Shown: one piece after another, positions 25,107-34,577 of the stretch
How the letters are laid out: every line of letters starts with the position of its first letter
Numbering within the stretch: the stretch's first letter is position 1
Source of the DNA: CAZGDB01 sp964524705
GTDB lineage: Bacteria; Pseudomonadota; Gammaproteobacteria; Berkiellales; Berkiellaceae
Reading direction: 5' to 3'
Assembly (NCBI GenBank): GCA_964524705.1
Contig: CAZGDB010000009.1
Span: 1-50,002 of the forward strand
DNA length: 50,002 nucleotides
The notes under the pieces: model-generated
Database searches by the model: none
Told to the model about the DNA's origin: nothing
Seen by the model: the letters and a program-made list of their open reading frames with translations, nothing else
Made by a program: the position numbers and the translations under genes

Positions 25107-25173
25107 TGTAACATTACTAAAAAATAGGTTTCCTAAAGGCTATCATGGGAGCCTGAGAACGTGCAAGCAAATA

Positions 25174-26946
25174 TTATTGGGAAGGTAACCAAATTACAAA
25201 TTTTGCACCATGCCCTTCCTTGCTTTCTACCCACATCTGGCCTTGATGGGCTTTCACCACGATACCATAACATACGGATAACCCTAAACCTGTCCCTTCG
25301 CCGGCTGGTTTAGTGGTAAAAAAAGGCTCAAAAATATGTCGTTGCACTGCCAATGGTAGCCCTACCCCATTATCCTGCACCTCTAGCTGGACCCCTAAAC
25401 CTTCAGGGTAAGCACGAATATGTAACATAGGTTCAGCGGTATACGTCATCGCTTGTGCCGCATTTTTAAAAATGTTCACTAAAACCTGTTCTAACTCCAT
25501 TAAGCAGCCCCGGACCATGGGTAAGGCCTCGTGGTACTCTGTATGCACCTGGATACGCGCAAACTGTGGCTCTTGTGGTAAGAGTTGCAAGACATTGCTC
25601 ACCCATTGAGGCACAGCAATTGCTTTATAATCCAACATAGGTTTACGACTAAATTGTAATAAATTACGCACAATCAAGGCCGCTCTTTCTCCTGCTTTTC
25701 GGATCCCAGCGACAAAAGATGGGATATCTCGGCTCTCTAAATAATGTTGTAAGTTTTCCAACTTTACATCGCATACACTGGCAACTTGCTGATTTGCAGG
25801 TAGCGCAGGATCTAAACGGCGTTGAATATTTTGAGCATATTGTAAAATTGCCCCCAAAGGATTATTGATTTCATGGGCAACTCCAGCTGCCAATGTTCCA
25901 ATAGAAGCCATTTTTTCAGTTTGTACAACCAGATTTTCCATATGAATACGCCAACTCACATCTTCAATTCGGATCACAGCCCCCTGAAAACTAGCACTAT
26001 GCACAGGATAGATAATGATCTCATCAAAGCGCTCCACACCAGCTTCTAGTTCACGACGATGCAATATTTTTTCAATATTCCCTTCTTTCATCGCACGCTC
26101 TAAACGATGCACAAATTCTAAGAATTGTGGATAAACCGTAATCAATGGCTTATTATAAACATTTTCAAAAGTTAGCTGGCTTTGTTGTGCTGCGGTTTTA
26201 TTCCAATCCTTGACTAAGCCCCCGCGTGTTACAGAGATAACCATAGCAGGCATAGAATCTAAAATAGCGCTTAAACGTTCTTGCGTATCATATAAAGCGG
26301 CTTTGGTGTTTTCTAAGCCAGAAACCATACGGTTAAAGCCAGAAAATACTTCTCCCAGTTCTGTATTTAAAATCTGAGTAGAACTCTCTAACGGTACGCC
26401 TTTACCTTGCTGTAAATTCAATAACCCATGCATGAGCATACGTAAAGGGCGTGTTAAATAACGTTTACCGACCCAACCAAATATCCCCCATAACAATAAT
26501 AATGAACCAACGATGTTAGCAAGTAATAAAAATAGACCTAACTTTAGTTCAGGCCAAAGTGCTGTAATCCCTGAATACAAAGTGAACTGTCCACCTACAG
26601 GAACCATTGTCACTGTCACCTGAAATCCCAAGGTAGGCTCCAAGTTACCAACATAAAGACGTTGTCCTGTAGCAGTCTCCTCCCACACAGCACCGATGAC
26701 TTCAGGATGTTGGGCAAGAATATTTTGTAAATGGGTATAGCGCTGAACTGGCACAGCATCGTGTAAAACAGGTTTTAGCCCTTCTGCAAGAAATAAAAGT
26801 TCCTGTTGTACATTATGCCGTGCTTCATAATAAAAAGTACCCAATAACACCGCCATGAGCAACATGCTACCCATCACGTAAAATCCAAACACAGTGGTCA
26901 GAATCTTACTGGCTAAAAGACGTGGCGGTGTAAAGGCAGGACTCAT
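25174..26946 (-). CDS. Membrane sensor histidine kinase (HAMP-PAS-HisKA-HATPase)
   Basis: This encodes 590 residues. Two membrane helices (about 17-40, VFGFYVMGSMLLMAVLLGTFY, and about 135-160, LGLFLLLANIVGSLLLLWGIF) bracket a periplasmic sensor of about 95 residues. A HAMP region (RYLTRPLRMLMHGLL), a PAS domain (about 215-325; LSAILDSMPAMVISVTRGG), HisKA (VAHEINNPLGAILQY) and an ATPase domain with DNGVGLP and GEGTGLGLSVCYGI follow. No response regulator is adjacent. Its start overlaps the end of fadD by 4 bases, so it is co-transcribed with lipid genes. The signal it senses is unknown; a link to fatty acids or membrane state is only suggested by context. Confidence 0.9.
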   Translation of the reverse strand: MSPAFTPPRLLASKILTTVFGFYVMGSMLLMAVLLGTFYYEARHNVQQELLFLAEGLKPVLHDAVPVQRYTHLQNILAQHPEVIGAVWEETATGQRLYVGNLEPTLGFQVTVTMVPVGGQFTLYSGITALWPELKLGLFLLLANIVGSLLLLWGIFGWVGKRYLTRPLRMLMHGLLNLQQGKGVPLESSTQILNTELGEVFSGFNRMVSGLENTKAALYDTQERLSAILDSMPAMVISVTRGGLVKDWNKTAAQQSQLTFENVYNKPLITVYPQFLEFVHRLERAMKEGNIEKILHRRELEAGVERFDEIIIYPVHSASFQGAVIRIEDVSWRIHMENLVVQTEKMASIGTLAAGVAHEINNPLGAILQYAQNIQRRLDPALPANQQVASVCDVKLENLQHYLESRDIPSFVAGIRKAGERAALIVRNLLQFSRKPMLDYKAIAVPQWVSNVLQLLPQEPQFARIQVHTEYHEALPMVRGCLMELEQVLVNIFKNAAQAMTYTAEPMLHIRAYPEGLGVQLEVQDNGVGLPLAVQRHIFEPFFTTKPAGEGTGLGLSVCYGIVVKAHQGQMWVESKEGHGAKFVIWLPSQ

Positions 26947-28637
26947 CCGACCACGCGTTCAGAAGTTTCATTCGCCATTTCAGCTTTTAAAGCCCTTCTT
27001 AAAATTTTACCCACGTTAGTTTTGGGTAAACTTTCTCTAAACTCTATTAATTTAGGCAACTTGTAATGGGTTAGGTATTTTTCACAAAAAATCATAATTT
27101 CTTCTATAGAAACAGGTGTACCATCTGTCACGATATACGCTTTCACCGCTTCTCCGGTGGCAGAATACGGAACTCCAATGACCGCTGCTTCTTGAATATG
27201 CGGATGACGCACCAAGATATCTTCTATTTCATTAGGGTACACATTAAACCCAGACACTAAGATCATATCTTTTTTGCGATCAACAATACGCACAAACCCT
27301 CTGCTATCCAAAGTCGCAATATCCCCAGTCTTTAACCAACCTTCAGGGGTTAAAACATTTTTGGTTTCAGCTGGGTTATGCCAATACTCACGCATCACTT
27401 GTGGGCCTCGGATCCACAACTCTCCAGAACTCCCAATAGGTTGTTCTTTGCCCTCATCATCACAAATCATCACTTCTGTGGAAGGTAGCGGTGTTCCAAT
27501 ACTGCCATTGTATTCAGTAATATTAAAAGGATTAATACAAGCTGCGGGTGAGGTTTCAGTCAACCCATAAGCCTCTATCAATACATTGCCTGTGACTGCT
27601 TTCCATTTTTGTGCAACGGCCTGTTGTACTGCCATTCCACCACCCAAAGTAATTGCTAAATGACTAAAATCCACCGTTTTAAAATCAGGTTGGAGCAATA
27701 AAGCATTAAATAACGTATTCACGCCAGTAATCGCACAAAAAGGACCGCGTTTGAGTTCTTTAATAAATTGCTTAAAATCACGAGGATTAATAATTAAACG
27801 ATTGGATATCCCAAATCTTAAAAAAGTCAGACAGTTCGCTGTCAAAGAAAAAATATGATACAAAGGCAATGCCGTAATGATCGCACCGTGCCCTTCTAAA
27901 CGATGCCTTATCGGCTCTATCCATGCACCAGCCTGTAATACATTCGCAATCATATTACGATGCGTGAGCACTGCTGCCTTACTTTTACCAGTGGTTCCCC
28001 CGGTGTATTGTAAAAAAGCAATACTTTCATGATTAAGCTCAGGATCTTTCCATCGCAGTTTAGCGCCTGCGGCCAAAATTTCAGGAAAAGTGCAATGTGG
28101 TAAATAATAAGCAGGAACTGCTCGCTTCACTGCTAACACGGTATTAATTAAAACGCGTTTGGCAGTAGATAACAGATCTGGCACTTTAGTCACAATCACC
28201 GTTCTTAACATGGTTTGTGGCAATATTGCTTCTACCACATGTGCAAACTGTGCGAGAACCACAATCACTTGTGCCCCTGAATCCTGTAAAATCCCCTTTA
28301 ATTCTTCTGCCGTATACAGTGGATTAACATTCACTACGGTGGCACCGCTAAGTAAGGTGCCAAACAATGCGACAGGGTATTGCAAACAATTCGGCATCAT
28401 TAAGGCAATACGACATTGTGGTGTAAATTGTGGCAAGCTTTGTAAAAAAGCCGCAAAGGCTAAACTTTTAGCATAGAGTTCTTGGTAAGTCATTGTACTA
28501 CCCATAAACTCTAGCGCATTACGCGTTGCATATTTTTGTACACTTTCTAAAAATAATTCATTCAAAGAAACATATTGATTCGGATCTATCGTGTGGGGGA
28601 CGCCCGTTTGATAAGCAGTATACCAGGGATGATTCAT
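26943..28637 (-). CDS. fadD: Long-chain-fatty-acid-CoA ligase FadD
   Basis: FadD activates long-chain fatty acids to acyl-CoA with ATP and couples uptake to beta-oxidation. The frame opens at 28673, but the ATG at 28637 (MNHPWYTAY) has AAGGA eight bases upstream, giving 564 residues, the usual FadD length. AMP-binding motifs are YTGGTTGKSKAAVLTH, EAYGLTETSPA and the C-terminal KTGDIATLDSRGFVRIVDRKKD (as adjacent motifs) and KTNVGKILRRAL. It is preceded by an alpha/beta hydrolase (10 bases) and followed by a histidine kinase (4-base overlap). Confidence 0.95.
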   Translation of the reverse strand: MNHPWYTAYQTGVPHTIDPNQYVSLNELFLESVQKYATRNALEFMGSTMTYQELYAKSLAFAAFLQSLPQFTPQCRIALMMPNCLQYPVALFGTLLSGATVVNVNPLYTAEELKGILQDSGAQVIVVLAQFAHVVEAILPQTMLRTVIVTKVPDLLSTAKRVLINTVLAVKRAVPAYYLPHCTFPEILAAGAKLRWKDPELNHESIAFLQYTGGTTGKSKAAVLTHRNMIANVLQAGAWIEPIRHRLEGHGAIITALPLYHIFSLTANCLTFLRFGISNRLIINPRDFKQFIKELKRGPFCAITGVNTLFNALLLQPDFKTVDFSHLAITLGGGMAVQQAVAQKWKAVTGNVLIEAYGLTETSPAACINPFNITEYNGSIGTPLPSTEVMICDDEGKEQPIGSSGELWIRGPQVMREYWHNPAETKNVLTPEGWLKTGDIATLDSRGFVRIVDRKKDMILVSGFNVYPNEIEDILVRHPHIQEAAVIGVPYSATGEAVKAYIVTDGTPVSIEEIMIFCEKYLTHYKLPKLIEFRESLPKTNVGKILRRALKAEMANETSERVVG

Positions 28638-28647
28638 AAACAGTTCC

Positions 28648-29442
28648 TTAACTAACATCAGAGAAACACGCATTAACCCATAATTTTATCCACGTTGCGG
28701 TCAAATTAGGATGCTCAAAGGGAAATAAATGTCCACCAGGAACAATTTTTTGAGGATATCGTAACCGTCTTGCCAGTGAATATCTATCTTGCGGTCGGAT
28801 CACAATACTATCTTGTCCATACATTAACAATGTAGGCATTGGTAAATCTGCAATACCTGCTCCCACACGATGCGGGATGGTATTATAAATTTTAGCTTCT
28901 ACAATAGGTGAAAATTTTAACTCAAATCCTTGTGCAGCAGGTGCTAACCCATGTTTCAGATAATCCTCAAAACATCGTGGATCGAACTGTGCGAACAATG
29001 GTTTTTTTTGATAATGGTGTCGAGCTTCTGCCAAAGATCTAAAATGCGCACGCCGCCATGCTGCATGACGAGAGGGGGTGACCCAATTTTGTAAACCTAA
29101 TTTTTTTAAGAATGCTAAGCCCACTGCACGCGTACGACTGAGTAAAGGTGGTTCTAGTAAAATCAGATGACTAAAGGCCTCTGGTTCTGCTTGTGCAGCT
29201 AGCAACATTAAAATGCCACCTAAAGAGTGTCCTACGCCAATGATCGGTTTGGGTAAGGTCTGTAACCTGGCACGTAGTTCCTCTACCAACCCACCCCAGC
29301 CATCGGTCACTGCAAAATCTGGGTTATGCCCTAAGCAATCAATGTAATGCACTTTGTGGGGCTGTAAATACTGAAAAAAAGTTTGATAACTCTGTGCGGG
29401 AAATCCATTTGCGTGTGCAAAAAACACATCTTTTGCTATCAT
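28648..29442 (-). CDS. Alpha/beta-fold hydrolase
   Basis: The frame is open from 29505, but the hydrolase fold begins at MIAKDVFFAHANGFPA, so I start at 29442 (264 residues); the ribosome site is weak either way. The nucleophile elbow is GHSLGG, with a GFPA oxyanion-type element early on. The acid is likely the D in MYGQDSIV, and the histidine the one in PGGHLFPFEHP, so the triad is complete. Location just before fadD suggests an esterase or thioesterase feeding fatty acids to FadD, but the substrate cannot be told from sequence. Confidence 0.85.
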   Translation of the reverse strand: MIAKDVFFAHANGFPAQSYQTFFQYLQPHKVHYIDCLGHNPDFAVTDGWGGLVEELRARLQTLPKPIIGVGHSLGGILMLLAAQAEPEAFSHLILLEPPLLSRTRAVGLAFLKKLGLQNWVTPSRHAAWRRAHFRSLAEARHHYQKKPLFAQFDPRCFEDYLKHGLAPAAQGFELKFSPIVEAKIYNTIPHRVGAGIADLPMPTLLMYGQDSIVIRPQDRYSLARRLRYPQKIVPGGHLFPFEHPNLTATWIKLWVNACFSDVS

Positions 29443-29604
29443 ACTAACTTTAATGTTTTGACTTATATCCAGTATACAAAACTGTTCTGAAAATACCAGG
29501 TCCAAAATAAATAAAAGCTAAGCAGCAAACTATATAGTATCAGTATTCTGAGGTAGAGAATATAAAAAATCCAGCGTGGTCTTTTATCTGAATATTTTTA
29601 ATTT

Positions 29605-31089
29605 TTACAATTTAAAATCAATCCCTTGTGCAAGCGGTAAATGATCCCCAAAATTCAAGGTCACTGTTTGACGGCGCATATACGCCTTCCAGGCATCAGA
29701 ACCTGCTTCACGCCCACCACCGGTCTGTTTTTCCCCGCCAAAAGCCCCGCCTATCTCTGCCCCTGAGGTTCCTACATTAATATTGGCAATCCCACAATCG
29801 CTACCCACCACTGATAGGAACTGCTCTGCCCGTTGTAAATCACGGGTAAAACAGGCAGAGGAAAGACCTTGTGGAACAGCATTTTGTAACCGTAGCGCTT
29901 CTGTAAAATCTTTGAAAGCAAACACGTACAAAATAGGCGCAAAGGTTTCTTGTTGGACGATAGGCTGCGTATGAGCAATTTCTACAATAGTGGGTGCTAC
30001 ATAGCAGGGCCCTAAATCAGATAAAACTTTTCCTCCCGCATGCATTGTACCCTGTTGTGCTTGTATTTTTTCTAAGGCTTCCAAATACCCCACAACGGCA
30101 GCCTTATCCACTAAAGGTCCCATATGATTGGTAACATCAGCGGGATTACCAATACGTAATTGCGCATATGCTTGACACAGCTGCTTTAAAAAAAGTTTAT
30201 AATGCTTTTCGTGGATAAAAACTCTACGTGTAGTAGTACAACGTTGTCCTGCTGTACCAATCGCCCCAAAGACGATGGCACGCAAAGCTAAAGCAAGATC
30301 TGCACTCTCATCTACAATAATCGCATTATTCCCACCTAGCTCTAATAAACTACGCCCCATACGAGCTGCGACTGCTTGTGCTACCTTTTGTCCGGTTGCA
30401 CACGAACCGGTAAAAGAAATCAAAGGGATACGCGTATCTTGTACCAGCGCCATCTTATCAGATTCAGCACCTGGTAAATAACATAAAAAAGGGTTCATCA
30501 TGTGTAACTCTTGGCAAACCTTTTCAGCAAGCCGCATGACTGCGATTGCACATAAAGGGGTTTTAGAAGAAGGTTTCCAAATCACAACGTTACCGGCAAT
30601 CATCGCCAAAAATGCATTCCAAGCCCACACTGCCATGGGAAAATTAAAGGCTGTAATCACCCCTACCACCCCCAGTGGGTGCCACTGTTCAAATAAACGA
30701 TGTTCTGGCCGCTCAGAAGGCATGGTATGGCCATAAAGCATACGTGATTGACCGATGGCAAAATCTGCCATATCAATCATCTCCTGGACTTCTCCTAAAC
30801 CTTCATTTAGGGCTTTACCCATTTCTTGTGTAATCAAAAGACCTAAGCTTTGTTTTTGAGCAATCAACTCGGTTCTTAAAGCTGCTAAAACTAATGCACG
30901 TTTAGGCGCAGGCATATGTCGCCATGACAAAAAGGTCTTTTGTGCTTGTTCTATCAAAGCTAGATATACCACATCATCAGCCAGGCCTACTTGTCCTAAG
31001 CTTTCACCCGTAGCAGGATTGATACTCTCTAAGATAGTAGTGCCCGTATACCAACGCACACCATCAAAACTACCCGATTGAACCGCCAT
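29605..31089 (-). CDS. ALDH7-type aldehyde dehydrogenase (aminoadipate-semialdehyde dehydrogenase-like)
   Basis: The frame opens at 31170, inside the upstream gene; the ATG at 31089 has GGGAG eight bases upstream and starts MAVQSGSFDG, giving 494 residues. It has the aldehyde-dehydrogenase features: FNFPMAVWAWN, catalytic Glu in LELGGNNAIIV, and catalytic Cys in GTAGQRCTTTRR. The last motif is characteristic of the antiquitin/ALDH7 branch. That branch oxidises alpha-aminoadipate semialdehyde (in equilibrium with piperideine-6-carboxylate) to aminoadipate in lysine breakdown. The preceding gene, 4 bases upstream, encodes an enzyme that could make this substrate. Confidence 0.9.
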   Translation of the reverse strand: MAVQSGSFDGVRWYTGTTILESINPATGESLGQVGLADDVVYLALIEQAQKTFLSWRHMPAPKRALVLAALRTELIAQKQSLGLLITQEMGKALNEGLGEVQEMIDMADFAIGQSRMLYGHTMPSERPEHRLFEQWHPLGVVGVITAFNFPMAVWAWNAFLAMIAGNVVIWKPSSKTPLCAIAVMRLAEKVCQELHMMNPFLCYLPGAESDKMALVQDTRIPLISFTGSCATGQKVAQAVAARMGRSLLELGGNNAIIVDESADLALALRAIVFGAIGTAGQRCTTTRRVFIHEKHYKLFLKQLCQAYAQLRIGNPADVTNHMGPLVDKAAVVGYLEALEKIQAQQGTMHAGGKVLSDLGPCYVAPTIVEIAHTQPIVQQETFAPILYVFAFKDFTEALRLQNAVPQGLSSACFTRDLQRAEQFLSVVGSDCGIANINVGTSGAEIGGAFGGEKQTGGGREAGSDAWKAYMRRQTVTLNFGDHLPLAQGIDFKL

Positions 31090-31093
31090 ACCG

Positions 31094-32164
31094 CTACTCC
31101 CTAAAATATTGTCCAAATCTGTTTTCAACAATCGCTTCCCATTGAACCTGTTCTTGACGTACCCAGCCACTATAATGCGCTGGGTCTTCCAATACCACTT
31201 CTAACATCGTGCATAACCCGAGCGCAGTGGTACGTTGAATAGCGGTGATCCAATCCCCCCGTTGCTCTGTTGCAATAAATTCTCGACTATACATTTTTTC
31301 AATAGGTTTATGATGTTTATCACGTCCCATCACGATAACACACAAGAGTACTCTATCTTGATGAATTTGTGGTAGCGCATTTTCTAGTAATGCCACCAAT
31401 TTTTCTTTTTGGTTTTTGAGCTCTAAGTCATCCAACAAAAATCTCATTTTTTCTAAATGTCCTGGATACCGTAAAGATTTATAATCTAATTTTTGAATTT
31501 TGCCAGCATACGAGAACGGCATGCTTCCTAACCCGCCAGAGGTATAAAAGGCTTCTAGGTGCTCCCCATGTAAGAAAAAATCTTCCTCTGCTGTGAGGGA
31601 AGGATAATAAACTAATGCACCGTTTACCAATCCACAACTGGGTTGTATATAGGCATTGACCATTCCTGTTAAGGACCAAGTATTCGCATGTCGTAAGCCA
31701 TGATTACTCATTTGTGGTAATGCCCCCACTCTCAAGCTTACGGTATCCACAGTTGCAAAACTACGCATTAAATGTGCTGCTATGGCATTCACTATCCCTG
31801 GGGCAATCCCACAATGCGGCATCACAACACTTTTAAAGGTGCTGGCGCGATCTAAACACCATTGTGTCATATTCAGATCTTCAGTTAAATCAAAATATGG
31901 AATTTTATGTTGTACGGCTAAATCTACCAAGATTAAGTTATAAGGCAGACAATTTAAAATAGCATCTGGTTTATGGCGTTTGAGTAATACTTGCACTGCA
32001 TTTGTATCTTGAATATCCAAAGTAATATATTCAACACCGGTAACAGTGATGGTGTTTTCAGGTAAGCTTCGATCTACACCATACAAAGTATATTGCCCGG
32101 TTTCCGCCAAAAACTGTGCGACCAGTCGTCCCACCCGTCCACCACCAAAAATCATGACTTTCAT
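31094..32164 (-). CDS. Saccharopine-dehydrogenase-like oxidoreductase (candidate lysine 6-dehydrogenase)
   Basis: This 356-residue protein opens with a Rossmann motif (MKVMIFGGGRVGRLVAQFL) and has the saccharopine dehydrogenase layout, including the conserved turn PHCGIAPGIVNAIAAHLM and the central VSLRVGALPQ. Members of this size include lysine 6-dehydrogenases, which deaminate the lysine side chain to allysine/P6C using NAD(P)+. Coupling to an ALDH7 gene supports that role, giving a two-step route from lysine to aminoadipate. Carboxynorspermidine dehydrogenase is the main alternative, as it has a similar fold and size. Confidence 0.75.
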   Translation of the reverse strand: MKVMIFGGGRVGRLVAQFLAETGQYTLYGVDRSLPENTITVTGVEYITLDIQDTNAVQVLLKRHKPDAILNCLPYNLILVDLAVQHKIPYFDLTEDLNMTQWCLDRASTFKSVVMPHCGIAPGIVNAIAAHLMRSFATVDTVSLRVGALPQMSNHGLRHANTWSLTGMVNAYIQPSCGLVNGALVYYPSLTAEEDFFLHGEHLEAFYTSGGLGSMPFSYAGKIQKLDYKSLRYPGHLEKMRFLLDDLELKNQKEKLVALLENALPQIHQDRVLLCVIVMGRDKHHKPIEKMYSREFIATEQRGDWITAIQRTTALGLCTMLEVVLEDPAHYSGWVRQEQVQWEAIVENRFGQYFRE

Positions 32165-32268
32165 GTCAGGTCACTCATTATAGAACTATTCCTTCAGTAT
32201 AGTATGAGTAGTATGGTTACTGACTATTTATCACTATACTAAAAGTATCCTCTACGACTGCAGCCACC

Positions 32269-33138
32269 ATGCATGCCACTCTAAATACGCGCTTTAAACT
32301 TGGAATTCTCCTGAATATCTGCTTCGTGGCTGCAGAATTAGGTTTTGGGATACAAGCACACTCCATGGCGCTAATTGCCGATGCCTTACATAATGCAGGA
32401 GATGTAATAGGTCTAGTATTAGCCTGGTTAGGTTATGTTTTAGCACAAAAACCTGCACCCTCCCGCTTCACTTATAGCTTTAAAAATGCGACTGTCATTG
32501 CGGCATTTTTAAATGGGTTATTGTTATTTGCAGGCTTAGGAGGGATTGCTTGGGAAGCTGTAGGCCGTTTTGCACATCCAGAAATGGTTGTATCTGAAAC
32601 CATCATGATCGTTGCCAGCATAGGGGTCTGTGTGAATGGACTCACAGCCTATTTTTTCTTTAGAGAGAGACATACGGACATTAATATTCGCGGTGCTTTT
32701 TTACATATGTTATTAGATGCTGCAGTTTCAGTTGGAGTGATTATTACAGGCGTGCTGATTTTATGGACAGGATGGGCTTGGTTAGACCCTGCTTGTAGTT
32801 TAATTATTGTCGTATTAATTGCAGGCGGCGCATGGTCCTTGTTTAGAGAATCTTTAGATCTGATGCTCTTAGCAGTTCCCACTGCTATTGATTTTGAAAA
32901 AATCATAAAAGATATTCAAAGATTGGAGCCGGTTCAGCAGTTTCATGACCTTCATATCTGGCCTATGAGTACTACTGAAACAGCCCTCTCTTTACATGTC
33001 GTCGTAAAAGCACAAGATTTCAAACCAGAAGTCAGCACGCATATTGCTAGTTTTATTCAGCAACATTATCCCATCACACATGTGACCATTCAGTTGGAAA
33101 GTGAGCAACATATTGCCCACTGTCCTAATGCTTGTTAA
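32269..33138 (+). CDS. Cation diffusion facilitator family transporter (Zn/Cd efflux)
   Basis: A 289-residue CDF protein with about six membrane helices (FKLGILLNICFVAAELGFG onward). It has the metal-site motif IADALHNAGD in helix 2 and a second HMLLDAAVS in helix 5, matching the HxxxD/HxxxD layout of zinc transporters such as ZitB and CzcD. A cytoplasmic domain follows (LHDLHIWPMSTTETALSLH in reduced form: HDLHIWPM, TALSLHVVV). It exports divalent metal in exchange for protons. It diverges from the saccharopine-dehydrogenase gene across about 100 bases holding inverted arms AGTATAGT/ACTATACT (32196, 32233). Confidence 0.92.
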   Translation: MHATLNTRFKLGILLNICFVAAELGFGIQAHSMALIADALHNAGDVIGLVLAWLGYVLAQKPAPSRFTYSFKNATVIAAFLNGLLLFAGLGGIAWEAVGRFAHPEMVVSETIMIVASIGVCVNGLTAYFFFRERHTDINIRGAFLHMLLDAAVSVGVIITGVLILWTGWAWLDPACSLIIVVLIAGGAWSLFRESLDLMLLAVPTAIDFEKIIKDIQRLEPVQQFHDLHIWPMSTTETALSLHVVVKAQDFKPEVSTHIASFIQQHYPITHVTIQLESEQHIAHCPNAC

Positions 33139-34319
33139 CTTGGCAGTCTGTTTTTACGATCTTCTTTACTTAACCCTGAATCATTAATCGTAGCACGTAA
33201 GACACCGGCATCTGAAGTAAAATGAGATGCAATACTCTTTAGTTCAAAAACCATCGCTTCTCTCGCTTCAGACTTTAATCTTTCTAAAACAGAACGCGTC
33301 TCTGTTGTATTCGCTTTTTGTGCTTTATAACGAGCAGACTCTGCTTTAATAGCTAAGAAACGATTTTTGACAGAAGGGTGTGAGTGAAAGGTCTCTGCCT
33401 GTAAAGTTAAACAACCACGCACAACACGTACTATCCAACCCCATAAATGCGTATTAGTATTACCCACAGTAGCAGAATGTCCTTCATCCATTTTAGCTAA
33501 ACCACGTTTTAAATCACTTTTGTAACCACATTTTACAGCGGTCGCATCCGCCATATATTCACATTGTCTTGAAAAGCTAGAAAACATGAATTCAGCATAA
33601 GCAAAAAGACTCAGTAATTGACCTAATAAAGGCGCGGGTTTACGCAATAACTCCCCCATCTTAACAATTGCATCGAGAATATTCATCAATACATTTTGTA
33701 AAACATGACGATGTTTAATATGTCCTAATTCATGCGCAAGCACGGCCTCAAGAGCGCGCTTGTCTAAAGTGCCATCTTGTTTCTTCAATAATCTTAAAAG
33801 ACCAGTGGTCACACAAATCATGCTCGTCCCTTTGGTCACACCAAAAGCAAAAGCATTAGGTTCTGCATCATCACAGATATAAATGTCTATACCAAACCAT
33901 TCGCCGGGTTTTTTAAGACGCATACCAGGAAATTGTGCGGGATGTGCTTCCAAGATATGCTTTACCATCTCATATAAGTTCTCACCTTGTGGATCGTATG
34001 CCACTAAAGCACGCTGATCTAGAGTTAAATTATCATCTATGAGTGCATTATAAGAATTACCGGATACTTTACTAAAGTCATGATCCTGGGAGTCATTCGC
34101 ACTTTTTGCAGGTGCTGGCCCCAGTTGACGCATAAAGGGTGCATTCATCAGGCGTATAGCCAATTTACCCACACACAACGCTAGAACAGCAATAGCAACA
34201 GGCACCATGATAATCTCTGCCGTGAGCGCTAGCCCAAAAGTAAGGGTCAGCCACCCTGCCGTAGTCATCATTAAAGCCCATAGCGCATAGTTTTTCAAAG
34301 TCGGTGCGTAAATTAACAT
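33135..34319 (-). CDS. M48-family membrane metalloprotease (HtpX-like)
   Basis: A 394-residue protease with zinc motif HELGH (in VLAHELGHIKHRH) and a third-ligand candidate in the ECEYMADATA-like region (RQCEYMADATAVKCG). Two membrane helices lie at the N-terminus (about 10-30 and 33-60). The ATG at 34319 has GAGGT seven bases before it. M48 proteases take part in inner-membrane protein quality control; the family also includes periplasmic BepA-type enzymes. The N-terminal double helix favours an HtpX-like role, although HtpX is shorter (about 290 residues) and the extra C-terminal 100 residues (KAQKANTTETRSVLERLK) are unusual. It shares a TTAA with the end of the CDF gene. Confidence 0.85.
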   Translation of the reverse strand: MLIYAPTLKNYALWALMMTTAGWLTLTFGLALTAEIIMVPVAIAVLALCVGKLAIRLMNAPFMRQLGPAPAKSANDSQDHDFSKVSGNSYNALIDDNLTLDQRALVAYDPQGENLYEMVKHILEAHPAQFPGMRLKKPGEWFGIDIYICDDAEPNAFAFGVTKGTSMICVTTGLLRLLKKQDGTLDKRALEAVLAHELGHIKHRHVLQNVLMNILDAIVKMGELLRKPAPLLGQLLSLFAYAEFMFSSFSRQCEYMADATAVKCGYKSDLKRGLAKMDEGHSATVGNTNTHLWGWIVRVVRGCLTLQAETFHSHPSVKNRFLAIKAESARYKAQKANTTETRSVLERLKSEAREAMVFELKSIASHFTSDAGVLRATINDSGLSKEDRKNRLPS

Positions 34320-34478
34320 GTAAATACCTCAGTTATAATTATTATGTTACGGAGCTGGCTATTAAAACAAAAAATACATCTCTTGTCTATAAAAAAATAT
34401 TTAATAAACTAACTTTGTTGTATTTACAAGGAAATCTTGACACACCCAATAGCGATCCCTGCCCTATATAGCCTATTG

Positions 34479-34568
34479 TTCGGTTCCAACCGAAGGATTT
34501 AAGGTTAATCATTCGGTTGCAACCGAATGATTCATACCTTATACTTAGGTTATAACCGAAGTATAAGG
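34479..34568 (+). promoter_or_regulatory. Three adjacent palindromes with a shared core before ATPase copy 2
   Basis: P1 at 34479-34494 is TTCGGTT-CC-AACCGAA. P2 at 34507-34532 is a perfect 26-bp palindrome with left arm AATCATTCGGTTG. P3 at 34537-34568 is a 32-bp palindrome with left arm CCTTATACTTAGGTTA and one mismatch. All three contain the core CGGTT/AACCG. The right arm of P3 contains the AAGG of the ribosome site, ten bases before the ATG. They lie in the 258 bases between the divergent M48 protease and the ATPase gene. Confidence 0.85.
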
Positions 34569-34577
34569 AATAAGAGC

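Noticed and set aside
32196..32240. Inverted arms AGTATAGT / ACTATACT between the lysine-pathway and CDF genes
   Set aside because: The arms are 29 bases apart and resemble -10 boxes; chance is likely.
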